From: JAVBMJ01 sp031552535
GTDB lineage: Bacteria; Bacteroidota; Bacteroidia; Bacteroidales; Rikenellaceae
Length of the DNA stretch: 64,000 nt
Assembly: GCA_031552535.1 (NCBI GenBank)
Contig: JAVBMJ010000025.1
Location: 10,077 to 74,076 of the forward strand
Direction: 5' to 3'
The notes under the pieces were generated by a model. The model searched no databases and was not told the origin of the DNA. It was given only the letters and a program-made list of their open reading frames with translations. Made by a program: the position numbers and the translations under genes. Of this stretch, positions 27,193 through 36,538 are shown piece by piece. The stretch's first letter is position 1; the number at the start of each line of letters is the position of its first letter.

Positions 27193-28730
27193 TCTTTTTC
27201 ATTTATATTGGCACTCTCCGGTCTTTCGATATAGACATAGCGGCGGTCTCCGGTGCGCAGCTTCCATTGTTTGATCTTCTGTGTCAGCCTGGCGATGATC
27301 CTGCCGTATCCTTTTTTATAGTAGAGGTTGTCGCATTCTGCCGGATCATTCCGCAGGTTGAAGAGTTGGTTGCGATCCATGTCGCTAAGTGTCAGCTTCC
27401 ATCCCTGTGGCGATATCACCGTTCGGTACGACGATCCGGCCAGGCGTTCTATCTCCTCCGCTGTGAAGCCATCCACAGGGCCGTCCGACTTTCCGGCATC
27501 TTGGTTGGGATTCCACAGCATATAGATATATCCGTCGTCACCCTTTCGCGGCATGCCATTCATTACCCCCACGAGGCTCCTGCCCTGAAGGTGGCCAAAT
27601 CGCAGCGGATCGCGTCCAAGTAGTTCCACCAGCGTGGGGACAAGATCGATATTGGTCACATTCCTCCCGATCCTTGCGGCGCCCTTGCCGGGTATGCGGA
27701 ACATGAGCGGAACCCTGAGCGCCTCCTCATACATCACCGATTTGTTCAACATCCCGTGGCTTCCCATCATCTCCCCGTGGTCGGCGGTAAATACCACGAT
27801 TGTATTTTCGCGCAATCCCAGCGAATCGAGCGCCCCGAGAATCGTCCCCACACTCCGGTCGACAGCATGACAAAGTCCTGCGTAGTTGCGGTTAAACCGC
27901 TCCCACTGTTCGTGAGACATCCTCCGGGTCCGTGCACGGTAGCGGACCGGGTCATACTCCCCCGGCGGACAACTATAGCCTGAGGGAAGAGGTATGTCGT
28001 CGTGCAGGTCGTCGAAAGGCCCCGCAAACGGAGAGTGGGGTTCGAGATAACTGACATACAGTATGAACGGATCATCACAATGGCGCGCCATGAAATCCAC
28101 TGCCTTCGACGCCAGATATGAAGGTTTGCCGTCGCAGTAAGGCAGAGTTGTAACAAACTTCCTCGAAAAAATATTTTCATCATTCCCGTCGGGGGTGTAC
28201 CCTTTCAATACAAGATACTTGTGGTATCCCGAGCGCGCTCCGCGGTTTTTGGCTTCACTATAAAAATAGTAATACTGATCCTCGACCGAGTCGAACTCCG
28301 CGAAACCGTGCTGGGGAAATATCTCGTCACCCAGATGCCACTTCCCGAAATAGCCAGTGGCATAGCCACCGTCTATAAGCTCGGGCAGGCAACGTGCCGA
28401 AGGATCGAGCGGCATGTTGTTCTGCACGGCGCCATGGCAATGCGGGTAGGTCCCTGTAAGCATCGTCCCGCGCGAAGGCGTCGACACGGGTTGCACCACA
28501 TATGAGTTCAGGAACACCACGCTTTCCCGGGCTAAAGCGTTGAGATTTGGCATTATGACCATGCGGTTGCCGTAAACTTCCAGTACGGCATCCTTCATCT
28601 GGTCGGCACATATAAACAGCAGATTGGGGCGCCGTACCGCTTCCGCAGCCTTGGCCACACCAAACCACGCTGCCAGCAACGAGGCTCCCGCAAGTTTCAA
28701 TGCCATATTATCCGGTCTGCTGTCTTTCAT
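27189..28730 (-). CDS. S1-family sulfatase, Ser-type (PUL sulfatase 3)
   Basis: 513 residues with an N-terminal signal-like segment (ALKLAGASLLAAWFGVAKA). The formylglycine motif is STPSR (Ser83-Arg87) followed by GTMLTG, so this is a Ser-type sulfatase needing an anaerobic (radical-SAM) maturase. Other features: NLLFICADQ near the start, GHYFGKWHLGD-like GYFGKWHLGDE, and FTADHGEMMGSHGML, which carries the metal-binding Asp/His. Substrate is probably a sulfate ester on a glycan. It overlaps the GH2 gene (ATGA), so desulfation and glycosidic cleavage are translationally linked. Confidence 0.93.
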   Translation of the reverse strand: MKDSRPDNMALKLAGASLLAAWFGVAKAAEAVRRPNLLFICADQMKDAVLEVYGNRMVIMPNLNALARESVVFLNSYVVQPVSTPSRGTMLTGTYPHCHGAVQNNMPLDPSARCLPELIDGGYATGYFGKWHLGDEIFPQHGFAEFDSVEDQYYYFYSEAKNRGARSGYHKYLVLKGYTPDGNDENIFSRKFVTTLPYCDGKPSYLASKAVDFMARHCDDPFILYVSYLEPHSPFAGPFDDLHDDIPLPSGYSCPPGEYDPVRYRARTRRMSHEQWERFNRNYAGLCHAVDRSVGTILGALDSLGLRENTIVVFTADHGEMMGSHGMLNKSVMYEEALRVPLMFRIPGKGAARIGRNVTNIDLVPTLVELLGRDPLRFGHLQGRSLVGVMNGMPRKGDDGYIYMLWNPNQDAGKSDGPVDGFTAEEIERLAGSSYRTVISPQGWKLTLSDMDRNQLFNLRNDPAECDNLYYKKGYGRIIARLTQKIKQWKLRTGDRRYVYIERPESANINEKE

Positions 28731-28788
28731 ATTTTCGTTCCGTATGCTTTACCCATTGCATTTTTTCGTGAAGATGTAACGGCCATTG

Positions 28789-30255
28789 CTACCGCTCGTC
28801 GTCTGGATCGAACGCCTTGCCCTTGCCGCGCTTCTGGAAATCCTGCATCGGGAAATTCGGATCGTCGACGCGCAACGAAGAGAAATAGTCCATCGCCTTT
28901 GCCAAAAGGTCGGGACGCCATGCGGCTATATCGTTCTCTTCGGCACGGTCAACGGCAAGATCGTATATCTCTATGGGCCGCGTCAGCCCGTAACGTACAG
29001 CTTTGTAGTTGCCCATTCGTACGGCTTGTTTGAAAACGCTTTTTTCGCCCAACTCCCAGTAGAACACCCTGTCGTTTGCAACCGGCGAAGGATCTCCATT
29101 CAGCACCGGGAAGAATGACTCGCCGTCTATACCCGCGGGAATTTCGGCCCCGGCAGCTTCGCAAAGTGTGGGCATCACATCCCAGAAGGCCGAAACATGA
29201 TCCGTGCGGCTACCGGCCTCAACCACTGAGGGCCAGCGCACTATCATCGGCTCGCGTATGCCGCCTTCGTAGAGGTCGCGTTTTATCCCGCGCAATCCCC
29301 CGTTGCTGTTGAAGAATAGCGGATCGGCCCCACCCTCCCCGTGCGGTCCGTTGTCGCTGGTAAATATCACCAGCGTGTTACGATCTATACCCAACTTTCG
29401 AAGCATCTCCATTATCTCGCCTACGCTACGGTCCAGACGGGTGATCATGGCCGCAAACGCCGCTTTCGGGGTTGGCTGTGGACGGTAGCCTTTCGAGGCT
29501 GATCCGGGATATGGCGTCTCGTCGAAACGGCCCGCGAATTTATCGAGGTCGTCGTCCGGCACATCGAGTTCCGAATGCGGGATAGTGTATGTGAGGCATG
29601 CGAAGAAGGGACGTCCACCCTTTGCCGCGGACTCGATATATTCCTTAGCCTTTTGATGAATCAGGTCGAAAGTGTATTTACCCCGTGCGCCATTGCTGTT
29701 TTCTGGTATGTCGAACTGCTGTTCGTTGTGCTGCAGGTAAGGGTAGTAGTAGAAATGGGCGTGCTTCTGGTTTATATAGCCGAAAAATTCATCGAACCCC
29801 TTGCGTGTCGGGGTGCCCTCGGTTTCGAGTTCTCCCAACCCCCATTTTCCGAACATAGCGGTGCTGTATCCGGCTTTTTTCAGCAACTCGGGAATAGTGG
29901 TGTCTTCGGCCCGCAGGCACACCCTTTGGTCGTCGCCCGAAAAGTTGGCCCTGATACGGCCATGACCCGTGTGCATACCCGTCATCAGAGCGCACCGCGA
30001 CGGGGCGGAGAGCGCCGAACCGGCATAATGCGACGTGAAAAGCATACCTTCGGAGGCCAGGCGGTCGATGTTCGGGGTCGGGAAATGGCGTTGCCCGTAA
30101 CAACTTAGGTCGCCATACCCCATATCGTCGGCAAGGATATAGATTATATTGGGCCTCTCCCTGTTCAGGTCGGGGATTTCCGGTGCAGCGGCCCGGACGA
30201 ACACCGGAAACGTTACGAGTGCCGCCGGCAGGGTGGCAATGGAGAGAGTCTTCAT
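28789..30255 (-). CDS. S1-family sulfatase, Ser-type (PUL sulfatase 2)
   Basis: 488 residues from the Met at 30255, which starts a signal peptide (MKTLSIATLPAALVTFPVFV..A). An upstream in-frame Met would add 21 unlikely residues. The formylglycine motif is SAPSR (Ser83-Arg87, in ALSAPSRCALMTG). DD of LADDMGYGDLSCYG (Asp43-Asp44) and the FTSDNGPHGEGG segment supply the calcium site. The architecture resembles arylsulfatase A-like exo-sulfatases. No maturase gene is in this window, so activation must come from elsewhere in the genome. Confidence 0.94.
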   Translation of the reverse strand: MKTLSIATLPAALVTFPVFVRAAAPEIPDLNRERPNIIYILADDMGYGDLSCYGQRHFPTPNIDRLASEGMLFTSHYAGSALSAPSRCALMTGMHTGHGRIRANFSGDDQRVCLRAEDTTIPELLKKAGYSTAMFGKWGLGELETEGTPTRKGFDEFFGYINQKHAHFYYYPYLQHNEQQFDIPENSNGARGKYTFDLIHQKAKEYIESAAKGGRPFFACLTYTIPHSELDVPDDDLDKFAGRFDETPYPGSASKGYRPQPTPKAAFAAMITRLDRSVGEIMEMLRKLGIDRNTLVIFTSDNGPHGEGGADPLFFNSNGGLRGIKRDLYEGGIREPMIVRWPSVVEAGSRTDHVSAFWDVMPTLCEAAGAEIPAGIDGESFFPVLNGDPSPVANDRVFYWELGEKSVFKQAVRMGNYKAVRYGLTRPIEIYDLAVDRAEENDIAAWRPDLLAKAMDYFSSLRVDDPNFPMQDFQKRGKGKAFDPDDER

Positions 30256-30407
30256 TTTCGTTAGGGTTATATAAGTTTTATTCCTGGCCTTGGATTGCAC
30301 GCCGCATATTTCCGCCATATGCCGAAGTTACCGGCTCAGTCATGGGCTGTGCTCATAATAAAAAATCACGGCTCGTAGAATCGTTCTCTGAATACACGGA
30401 TAAGCTG

Positions 30408-31862
30408 TTAATAACCATACTGTTTCACACGGTCTTCCATAATCCTGCTCATAGTCTCCCCCGATTCGGGGTAACGGCCCATATCAGGGTAGTGCGAAAG
30501 CCACTCGTCGAGGTATCCGCGCATCTGCTCCAATACTTTTGCCATCGCCGGATCCGAAGCCAGGTCGTGGAGATTGAATGGGTCTTTGTGCATGTCATAG
30601 AGCTGCTCCGCCGGTTTGCGCGCGGCGAAAAATGGCATGCAATTCGCCGGAAGTTCCCCTGCGGCATACAACTCGCGCATATTGCGCAGGATGGGATAGC
30701 GCGTATCCTTGTAACGATTCTGAGCCGTGTAAGGGACCTCAGGGTCGAAATTCCGTATATAGAGGTAATCTTTCGTGTGAATGGCGCGTATGCGGTGTAC
30801 CGTCTCGTCGCAACGGTCGCGGGCCGACACCGTATATCTGCGGTCGGGAGTTTTCGGGTCGGCAAACGGCACCCCCTGCACATAGCCGGGGATTCCGGCC
30901 CCCGACCATTGTATCATCTGTGCCGAAACATCGATCGAACTCACAAGCTTGTCGTTGACCGTACCTGCGTGGCGTCCGTCGGGATAACGCACCATCAACG
31001 GCACATGGATTCCTCCATCCCAGCAGAACTGTTTGTCACGCGGCATCGGCCTGCCGTGGTCGCTCATGAAAACGATAATCGTATTGTCGAGAATACCCTC
31101 ACGCTCCAGTCTGGCGATGATCTCGCCGAAACTGCGGTCGAGCCACTGTATGGCATCGTAATAAGCGGCGTAGTCGTTACGGCTTACATCGTTAACAGGA
31201 TAATAGGGAGCTATCGTCGTTATCGAATCAGGGCATAGTCCCCCCTCGCGCGCCTCTCCCTCACGCCAATGAGCTCCCCGGTGGGAGGCCAGAAGTGTCA
31301 GGTGGGCAAAGAAAGGCTGTCCAGGTTTGGCTTCGCTCCAATTATGGGCATCGAAGATATCCTTTTCGGGAAACTTAAAGTTAAAATCGGTCTTTCCGCT
31401 ACCCCAGGGCCCCGGATTATTCTTCCCCCACTTAAGGTTTTCGTGGGCACACAATACGGTGAGATAGCCGGCACTACGGATGGCATAGGTTATGGGCAGC
31501 ACCCCGTCGGGCAACGGCTTTTTGTCTTCCTGCGGTGTGCGGTGGTTGTGGGCGCCTATCGAAGTCTGGTACATGCCGGTTATCAGTCCCGACCGCGTTG
31601 CAGAACTCACCGCCCCGGTGGTGAATGCATTGGTGTAACGGACCGACTCCCCGGCGAAGTTATCTATGTTGGGAGTACGAACGTCGGGATTGCCATAGCA
31701 ACCCAGATCGTTATAGGTCATATCCTCGGCTATGATCCAAAGCAGGTTGGGCCTTGCCGGATCGTGCGACTGCGCAATTGCCGGGAACGCCGACAAAGCC
31801 GCAGCCACGGCTGCCGGAGCGGCTTTGAAACGGCGTGAATATTTCTCAAAACGTGTCAACAT
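30408..31862 (-). CDS. S1-family sulfatase, Ser-type (PUL sulfatase 1, first operon gene)
   Basis: 484 residues from the Met at 31862, which precedes an Arg-rich signal peptide (FKAAPAAVAAALSAFPAIAQ). The frame is open 48 codons further but into the promoter region. The formylglycine motif is SSATR (Ser86-Arg90), a Ser-x-Ala-x-Arg variant, followed by SGLITGMYQTSIGAHNHR. FMSDHGRPMPRDK supplies metal ligands. The long GAHNHR stretch suggests a different S1 subfamily from its two neighbours, so the three enzymes probably remove sulfate from different positions. It is the promoter-proximal gene of the leftward PUL operon. Confidence 0.93.
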   Translation of the reverse strand: MLTRFEKYSRRFKAAPAAVAAALSAFPAIAQSHDPARPNLLWIIAEDMTYNDLGCYGNPDVRTPNIDNFAGESVRYTNAFTTGAVSSATRSGLITGMYQTSIGAHNHRTPQEDKKPLPDGVLPITYAIRSAGYLTVLCAHENLKWGKNNPGPWGSGKTDFNFKFPEKDIFDAHNWSEAKPGQPFFAHLTLLASHRGAHWREGEAREGGLCPDSITTIAPYYPVNDVSRNDYAAYYDAIQWLDRSFGEIIARLEREGILDNTIIVFMSDHGRPMPRDKQFCWDGGIHVPLMVRYPDGRHAGTVNDKLVSSIDVSAQMIQWSGAGIPGYVQGVPFADPKTPDRRYTVSARDRCDETVHRIRAIHTKDYLYIRNFDPEVPYTAQNRYKDTRYPILRNMRELYAAGELPANCMPFFAARKPAEQLYDMHKDPFNLHDLASDPAMAKVLEQMRGYLDEWLSHYPDMGRYPESGETMSRIMEDRVKQYGY

Positions 31863-32081
31863 AATGCGGTGGATTTGGGTTTTGACATTATCTAATGCAG
31901 GGGCGTCGACATATGCCACATGGGTGGTTTTCAGGATCGATACAAAGGTTGTCCGAAAAATCATCACCATTGTCCCGGAAATCGTGAAAAAAAGAGTAAA
32001 ATTCATGATTTTTCAACATCCACAGGTTTGCGTTTCACGCATATAGATGCGGTAAATCGTGCATACAAATATTCTATAGTA

Positions 32082-32111
32082 TTGTTTTATAAATGCTTAT
32101 TCCTACATTTG
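32082..32111 (+). promoter_or_regulatory. Bacteroidota-type promoter of the hybrid sensor gene
   Basis: TTG at 32082-32084, 19 bases, then TACATTTG at 32104-32111, fitting the -33 / -7 (TAnnTTTG) consensus. It predicts a transcript starting about 32118, which favours the Met at 32130 over the ATG at 32118 as the sensor's start. No clear promoter is visible for the opposite sulfatase operon; the nearest match is AACCTTTG, minus strand, at 31943-31950. Confidence 0.7.
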
Positions 32112-32129
32112 CATTAAATGGGGACGCTT

Positions 32130-35100
32130 ATGAAAAACAGGGTTCAATTCATGTTTTTTGCCATACCTTCATTGCTTTGGCTGACCGCCTGGACAGCCTT
32201 TTCGCAAGGCGTGGCAGACTTCCGCAGGCCTTCGTCCGGGGATCCGCTGATGAACAACAATATCACCACATTATGCGGTGACGGCCTGGGATTTCTGTGG
32301 CTGACGTCGGACGACGAACTGGTGAAATTCGATGGGATGTCGTATATTTATCCCAATCCCGAAGTCAACCGAAAACTATTCGCCGACGACAACACATGCC
32401 TCTCTTCTCTGGCCACCGACAGCCTGATATGGATCGGCACAGCAAAAGGACTTTTCAGATTCAATGTCAAAACCCATAAGATGCACGAGGTGGAACGGTT
32501 CCGTTCTATGCACGTCAACTCAATAGTAGCGGGAGCCGGCGGAGTTATATATCTCAACATAAGCGGCAAAGGGATATTCGCCCTGTCGGCCGACACACTG
32601 CGTCACAACGAGTTGCTGGCATTCCGGGACACGCCGAACCGTGGCAACAGGGTCACATCGATGGCTTCCGACAGCCACCGCAACCTTTATGTGGCGATAC
32701 GCGGCAAAGTAATAAGAATCTCCTCTCCCGGAGGCGTTCTGAATTGCGATTCGTTCAACAAAGCCACGACCATATCTATCGACACGCTCCTCAAAGGCGA
32801 CTTCACGCAAAGGCTGTCCATAGACCGCTACGACATTATCTGGATATGGAACCGCGACCGCCTGAAAGCCTTACGCTTGCCGTTGACCGAAGGGAAGACG
32901 CTTTACGACATAGGCGATGTCGAGATATCGGCGGTCTTCCACGACAGTCGTGGCAACACCTGGCTGGGCCGGCGGGGAAGGGGGTACGTGAAACTGCGGC
33001 GCAACGTGACAGGTGAAGTAATTTCGCATGAAGCGGGCTCGATGAGCAGCCAGAACGACGATTTGAGCAACACGCCCAATCTTTTTTTCGAAGATACGAG
33101 GGGTATTGTGTGGATAGGCACCAAAGACGGGCTTTTCGAAGTAAACGACGATCCCGGACATCCTTTCCATAACATAAGAAGTTATGCCGGCGATCATGCT
33201 TCGTTGGCGCACAACACAGTTTCCGGAACTTATGTCGATGCCTCGGGGACTTTGTGGGTCGCCACTGCCGCCGGGCTCGACAAAGTGACATTCAGCGACA
33301 TCGCCGCAGGCAAATATTCCGTTTCACATTTCTTTGACCGCCGCTCATCGGTCAACTCCATCCAGGACAATAAAATACAGTGTATCATAGAGGATGGCGA
33401 CGGTAAACTGTGGCTGGGGACAAAAGGGAGGTTGACATTTTTCGATCCGGTGACAAACCGTTATTTCGAGCGCCCGGAGATATTGCCGGCTGTGGATTCA
33501 TGCAACTTCATAAGAGCCATGCAACGCGATGCAGCGGGCAACATCGCCGTGGGTTTCGAGTCGGGAGGTGTGGTGCTTTACAGCAGGCATACAGGCGTGA
33601 TGCAACGTCTCCGGGTGGAGGGTCCCGTACGACCGTTGAACAACTGCAAGGCCCTTATATTCGACGACCGGGGAGTCATATGGGCAGGCAACGAACTCTG
33701 CGAGGTGTTCCGCATAGAGACCGATTCGTCGTTCACTAAAATAGTAAAAGCAGACCGTTTCGAACTCAACGGCCAACCCGAGCCGCAACGGGGGAAAGGT
33801 TCGGTTACAAGCATTTTCCAGGACTCGTACAAGACCGTGTGGGTTGCCACCTCCGCGGGACTGTTCAGGTTCAATCCCGACGACGGGCGATTTGTGGAGG
33901 TTGTTCCTGGAGGGGGCGCCCGGCAGCGTTATTTCTGCGGGATCACCGGCGACGACTCGGGAAACCTGTGGTTATCGACTCCTGAAGGAGTCTGTAAATA
34001 CGGGGTCATCAGCGGCAGTTTTCAGTTCCATGAACTATACGAAGGCAATTTCACACGGAAAGGGTATGTTTTTAACTCGTCGTACGCCCCCGGGGGGTAC
34101 ATTTTTATGGGCGGCATAAACGGGCTCACTTATTTCAATCCCTCGGAGATAAAACGCGACACTGCATCGCTCAGGGTATTCATCTCCAATTTTTCGGTAC
34201 GCAACACTCCTGTAGCCATAGGATCTGAGATCCTTCCGCTCGATCCCAACTATGTGGATGAAGTGACGCTAACGCATCGCGACAACAATTTTTCGTTCGA
34301 TTTCTCGGTGCTGTCATTCGACCGCTCCGACCATATCGAATATGCCTACATGCTCGAAGGGGCCGACCGCAACTGGATATACACCGGCAGTGACAGGCGT
34401 TATGTGTCGTATACCAACCTTCCGGCGGGGACCTATACGTTCAAGGTACGCAGCACGAACCATTCGGGGGTTTGGCTCGACAATATGCGCACGATGACGG
34501 TAAACATACTGCCTCCCTGGTGGCAGACGTGGTGGAGTTATATGATCTTTGCTATGCTTTTGGCCGGGCTGGCCGCCATAGGAGTCCGCATGTGGCACCT
34601 GTGGTCGAGGTTCAGGACCCAAAAAGAGATAAACCGTTGGCAACGGGGCCTGTATGCGAATATCTCCAATGGGCTCAAAACTCCTTTGTCACTATTACAG
34701 GCGCCATTGGATGAACTTGTCGAGAATTTCCAGTCGATGAAGGCCGACGAGGTGGCGGCAATGCTAAAAGTCATGCAGCGCAGCACAAAACGCATATACC
34801 GACTGGCGGCCCAGTTGACGGAATTCCGCAGGATAGGAACAAAGGGGGCGAGTCTCGAACTGGTGGAAACAGACATAGTGGCCTTCCTGAAAAGCATCTA
34901 TGAATCGTTCTGCGATCTGGCCGCGGCGAAAGGCATCCGCTTCTCATTCAATCCGGCAATAGCATCGGTCGTTTTGGTATTCGATCCGGAGAAACTGGAG
35001 ATGATAATGTTCAATCTGTTGTCGGAAGTCTTCAGGACTACACCCGAAGGAGGCGGGGTCGGATTATATTGCGAGCTGGATAGTGCCGATTACAGACTTA

Positions 35101-36218
35101 GGGTTACTATCTCAGGCACCGGTGCCGGACAGGGCGGAAACCCCGGAATAATGGCTGCGGCTCCCGGTAGCGGCGCCCTGCGAAAGCGGGAGGAGAGCAT
35201 TTTCCACTCCGACATAGCACTCTCTCTGGTTAAGGACCTTGTCTTGCTCCACCACGGACAGATAACTGTCCGCGACAATACGGGCGGCGGACGGGTGTTC
35301 ATATTCAGCCTGCTGCTGGGCAATTCTCATTTCAGCGGACGGACGATAAAAAAATCAGAGATAAGCAACATCCGCCTGCAATACGCCGACAATTACATCG
35401 AAACACTGCAAGAACCCACGCCTGCGATACGGCGCGGAGTGTCGTTACCCGACATTTTCCTTGTGGACGAAGATGCGGAGACGGGGAAATTTTTGAAAAA
35501 AATGCTTTCGGGCGACTATCGGGTCACGGTATTCGACTCTCCCGGGGATGTGGCGGCGGAGATGGCCCGCCACAAACCGGCGATGGTCATTACCGAGGTT
35601 ATTTTCGGGAATGACCTGGCCGGGTTCGACCTTTGCAGACATATAAAATCGGAGAGTGAGATACGCCATGTGCCGGTAATGATACTATCGACCATGTCGC
35701 TCGAAGAGGACAAACAGAACGGATACCGGAGCGGCGCGGACGCCTACCTGACAAAACCGTTCGATGTGAAATACCTGAAGATGAGGATAGGCATGATGCT
35801 GCAATCACGAGAGACGGTAAAAGAACGCGCCAAGATGGATATGATAATCAACCCGCGGCACGTGAAAGCCATCTCGTCGGACGAACGTTTCCTTGCCCGG
35901 GCAATGGAGGTGATAGAGAAGAATATGGCAAACGAGTCATTCAACGTGGACGCTTTTGCCGCGAGTATGAATCTCAGCGGGTCGATGCTCTACCGCAAGA
36001 TACGACGCCTTACGAACCATTCCCCGGTGGAATTTCTACGTGGGGTGAGGATAAAACGTGCTATGCAATTATTTGAAGACAAGGCATATAGCGTAACAGA
36101 AGTGGCTATGAAAGTGGGGTTTTCCGACGCCCGGTATTTCAGTTCATGTTTCAAGAAAGAGGCCGGTATAACGCCTTCGGCATTTATAGCCCAACGTTCC
36201 GATAAAAATCCTGTCTGA
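32130..36218 (+). CDS. hybrid two-component-type PUL regulator with degenerate phosphorelay residues
   Basis: 1362 residues. Signal peptide (to about TAFSQG), Reg_prop beta-propeller repeats (about 35-680, e.g. GLGFLWLTSDD, RGIVWIGTKDGLF), a Y_Y_Y domain (716-792), a membrane segment (WWSYMIFAMLLAGLAAIGV, about 802-819), HisKA/HATPase-like regions (835-1066), a receiver (1106-1226) and an AraC-type HTH (1254-1356). The H-box reads NISNGLKTPL, so the phospho-acceptor His is Asn847 and the next Glu is Gly. The ATPase G1 box is SGTGAG, without the Asp, and the N-box is NLLSEVF. The receiver's acceptor Asp is Glu1156 (VITEV), with acidic residues 1113-1115 and Lys1209 kept. Divergent from the PUL it likely controls. 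Confidence 0.9.
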   Translation: MKNRVQFMFFAIPSLLWLTAWTAFSQGVADFRRPSSGDPLMNNNITTLCGDGLGFLWLTSDDELVKFDGMSYIYPNPEVNRKLFADDNTCLSSLATDSLIWIGTAKGLFRFNVKTHKMHEVERFRSMHVNSIVAGAGGVIYLNISGKGIFALSADTLRHNELLAFRDTPNRGNRVTSMASDSHRNLYVAIRGKVIRISSPGGVLNCDSFNKATTISIDTLLKGDFTQRLSIDRYDIIWIWNRDRLKALRLPLTEGKTLYDIGDVEISAVFHDSRGNTWLGRRGRGYVKLRRNVTGEVISHEAGSMSSQNDDLSNTPNLFFEDTRGIVWIGTKDGLFEVNDDPGHPFHNIRSYAGDHASLAHNTVSGTYVDASGTLWVATAAGLDKVTFSDIAAGKYSVSHFFDRRSSVNSIQDNKIQCIIEDGDGKLWLGTKGRLTFFDPVTNRYFERPEILPAVDSCNFIRAMQRDAAGNIAVGFESGGVVLYSRHTGVMQRLRVEGPVRPLNNCKALIFDDRGVIWAGNELCEVFRIETDSSFTKIVKADRFELNGQPEPQRGKGSVTSIFQDSYKTVWVATSAGLFRFNPDDGRFVEVVPGGGARQRYFCGITGDDSGNLWLSTPEGVCKYGVISGSFQFHELYEGNFTRKGYVFNSSYAPGGYIFMGGINGLTYFNPSEIKRDTASLRVFISNFSVRNTPVAIGSEILPLDPNYVDEVTLTHRDNNFSFDFSVLSFDRSDHIEYAYMLEGADRNWIYTGSDRRYVSYTNLPAGTYTFKVRSTNHSGVWLDNMRTMTVNILPPWWQTWWSYMIFAMLLAGLAAIGVRMWHLWSRFRTQKEINRWQRGLYANISNGLKTPLSLLQAPLDELVENFQSMKADEVAAMLKVMQRSTKRIYRLAAQLTEFRRIGTKGASLELVETDIVAFLKSIYESFCDLAAAKGIRFSFNPAIASVVLVFDPEKLEMIMFNLLSEVFRTTPEGGGVGLYCELDSADYRLRVTISGTGAGQGGNPGIMAAAPGSGALRKREESIFHSDIALSLVKDLVLLHHGQITVRDNTGGGRVFIFSLLLGNSHFSGRTIKKSEISNIRLQYADNYIETLQEPTPAIRRGVSLPDIFLVDEDAETGKFLKKMLSGDYRVTVFDSPGDVAAEMARHKPAMVITEVIFGNDLAGFDLCRHIKSESEIRHVPVMILSTMSLEEDKQNGYRSGADAYLTKPFDVKYLKMRIGMMLQSRETVKERAKMDMIINPRHVKAISSDERFLARAMEVIEKNMANESFNVDAFAASMNLSGSMLYRKIRRLTNHSPVEFLRGVRIKRAMQLFEDKAYSVTEVAMKVGFSDARYFSSCFKKEAGITPSAFIAQRSDKNPV

Positions 36219-36286
36219 TCACCGCGAACCTCCCCTCAAAAAATGAAAGAGGTAAATAATTTAGGTATTAATATACAAGTTTACAG

Positions 36287-36320
36287 TTGGTGTGATTATC
36301 AGCAAAGTTTCATAACTTTG
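36287..36320 (+). promoter_or_regulatory. promoter upstream of the structured RNA
   Basis: TAACTTTG at 36313-36320 is a full match to the TAnnTTTG -7 box. TTG at 36287-36289 lies 23 bases upstream, slightly longer than the usual spacer. It predicts transcription from about 36327, so that the whole hairpin at 36353-36464 is transcribed. Confidence 0.55.
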
Positions 36321-36326
36321 CAGTAA

Positions 36327-36478
36327 ATATTATAGCGTCAGCTATTGTTTTGGGTAGAGAAAACGACCAATTTTACCGACACCACAAACAGTAGACAGAA
36401 CGCTCACGTCCTGACGTGGGCTTCGTCTGTTTGGTGTCAAGGTGCTTGGTCGTACCTCTCTACCGGCAGGTGTTGCCC
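36327..36478 (+). ncRNA. candidate structured RNA: ~110-nt multi-segment hairpin
   Basis: Nested complementary segments: GGTAGAG 36353-36359 with CTCTACC 36458-36464; ACGACCAA 36363-36370 with TTGGTCGT 36446-36453; GACACC 36378-36383 with GGTGTC 36433-36438; AAACAG 36386-36391 with CTGTTT 36427-36432; CACGT 36405-36409 with ACGTG 36414-36418, closing a tip at CCTG. A small hairpin ATAGC-GTCA-GCTAT (36332-36345) precedes and GGCA-TGCC follows. About 60 paired bases in correct nesting is unlikely by chance. It could be a leader of the 77-residue gene, a stand-alone RNA or a transposon-associated hairpin. I cannot assign it to a known RNA family. Confidence 0.6.
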
Positions 36479-36538
36479 ACGTTCTTTTCAAACGTGCAAA
36501 ATGATGGTTGGCAAAACATCTAACTGAAATTTTGCACT

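Larger units (their letters stand above)
36219..36538. other. gap holding a promoter and a large hairpin
   Basis: 320 bases of lower GC content after the regulator gene. No open frame is convincing. It holds a -7-type promoter ending at 36320 and the structured region described at 36327-36478. Confidence 0.6.
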
